Source of the DNA: Akkermansia muciniphila
Lineage (GTDB): Bacteria; Verrucomicrobiota; Verrucomicrobiia; Limisphaerales; F1-80-MAGS106
Assembly: GCA_945865375.1 (NCBI GenBank)
Contig: CAMBEJ010000025.1
Coordinates: forward strand, 1-44,032
Direction: 5' to 3'
DNA length: 44,032 bases
Below, in pieces: positions 43,726 to 44,032 of this stretch; the first letter of the stretch is position 1; every line of letters begins with the position of its first letter. Both the position numbers and the translations under genes were made by a program. The notes beneath the pieces are model-generated. The model made no database searches. It saw nothing but the letters and a program-made list of their open reading frames with translations, and had not been told where the DNA came from.

Positions 43726-44032
43726 TCACCCATGATCATGTTTCAGTTGACCGCAGTTTGCGGCAGAGGTCATTACGGTTCTTGGTGAAGGCTCATCATT
43801 TCTTGTCCAAGATGCCGCGGTCCGACCCCCTGCGTTGGGACGCGCGTCGATGGAGCATGGCTCTAAGCCAAGGCGTGCCTCACACCGCCAGGCCGCGGCG
43901 CCGAAAAGCCAGGCCGCCAGCGGACGATCCTGCTGGGTGCATAGCAGATACTTGAGGTTCTCACCCACCGGGCTGCGGTAGCCCAGGTAGTGCTCCCGGG
44001 CCAGGAGGCTTTCAAACACCCCTCGGCGGAGC
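43726..44032 (-). pseudogene. DUF4338 (DruA-like) gene fragment at the right edge
   Basis: Reading in from the window edge, the minus strand gives VFESLLAREHYLGYRSPVGE, then NLKYLLCTQQDRPLAAWLFG and AAAWRCEAR. This is the start of the DUF4338 domain, familiar from the Druantia protein DruA and from many transposon-associated ORFs. After about 43873 the expected continuation (RDxFIGW...) is absent and the rest of the frame, to the stop at 43726, has no similarity. The gene is therefore cut at its 3' side. The true start lies beyond 44032 or at GTG 44019. Confidence 0.7.

Overview
The window looks like chromosomal DNA of a GC-rich Gram-negative bacterium of the PVC group, most likely Verrucomicrobiota (Pedosphaera/Limisphaerales-like). 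The clues are a pseudopilin with an AFTLIE cleavage site and a terminal FGDGH motif, a giant propeller-HEAT-cytochrome-DUF1080 protein, a second CxxCH 'planctomycete-type' membrane cytochrome, a four-helix-bundle gene, and REP-like palindromes that translate as ADVRRL / SSRREEAL. The taxonomic call is inference; there is no rRNA or tRNA here.

Layout. 1-0.85 kb: wreckage of a REP-associated tyrosine transposase (RAYT), a 60-bp tandem duplication and an acetyltransferase N-terminus. 0.85-8.1 kb: pseudopilin, the 1313-aa cytochrome fusion, a VOC-fold protein, a broken EamA transporter and a methyltransferase. 8.1-30.2 kb: a heavy-metal efflux region on the minus strand with three CzcA-type RND modules. 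Module A (15.9 to 8.1 kb) is small His-rich protein, TolC-type lipoprotein, full-length adaptor, CzcA, HupE and a helical periplasmic protein. Module B (20.5 to 16.0 kb) is small Cys-rich protein, short adaptor lipoprotein and CzcA, with no outer-membrane gene. Module C (30.2 to 21.2 kb) is small Cys-rich protein, TolC, short adaptor, CzcA, a Cys-tailed periplasmic protein and a Zn/Cd-type P1B ATPase. A divergent cupin gene sits between B and C. Each module is headed by a small exported protein whose last ~25 residues share the pattern PP-x-L-x-x-SWQF-x-x-R-x-ALP-x-RAPSLAS. That shared tail is the best candidate here for an undescribed component. A four-helix-bundle gene, bracketed by imperfect inverted repeats, sits between adaptor and czcA in module C, and three REP-like palindromes lie in or across coding sequence.

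30.35-41.1 kb: a secreted beta-helix/PDZ protein and a ThuA relic, then a co-directional minus-strand block: class I aldolase, 72-aa four-Cys protein, GH84 O-GlcNAcase-like hydrolase, OGA-HAT-like acetyltransferase, DegT aminotransferase, cellobiose/chitobiose-type PTS EIIC and an LTA-synthase-like transferase. The adjacent GH84 and HAT genes correspond to the two ends of animal O-GlcNAcase (OGA), encoded separately. The set suggests handling of an amino sugar or glycoconjugate.

41.5-44 kb: decaying genes again, namely a radical SAM gene with two frameshifts (one explained by a 61-bp duplication), a membrane cytochrome gene with an in-frame TAG, and a DUF4338 (DruA-like) fragment at the right edge. 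Several broken genes, repeats and paralogous modules together suggest a rearranging accessory region.
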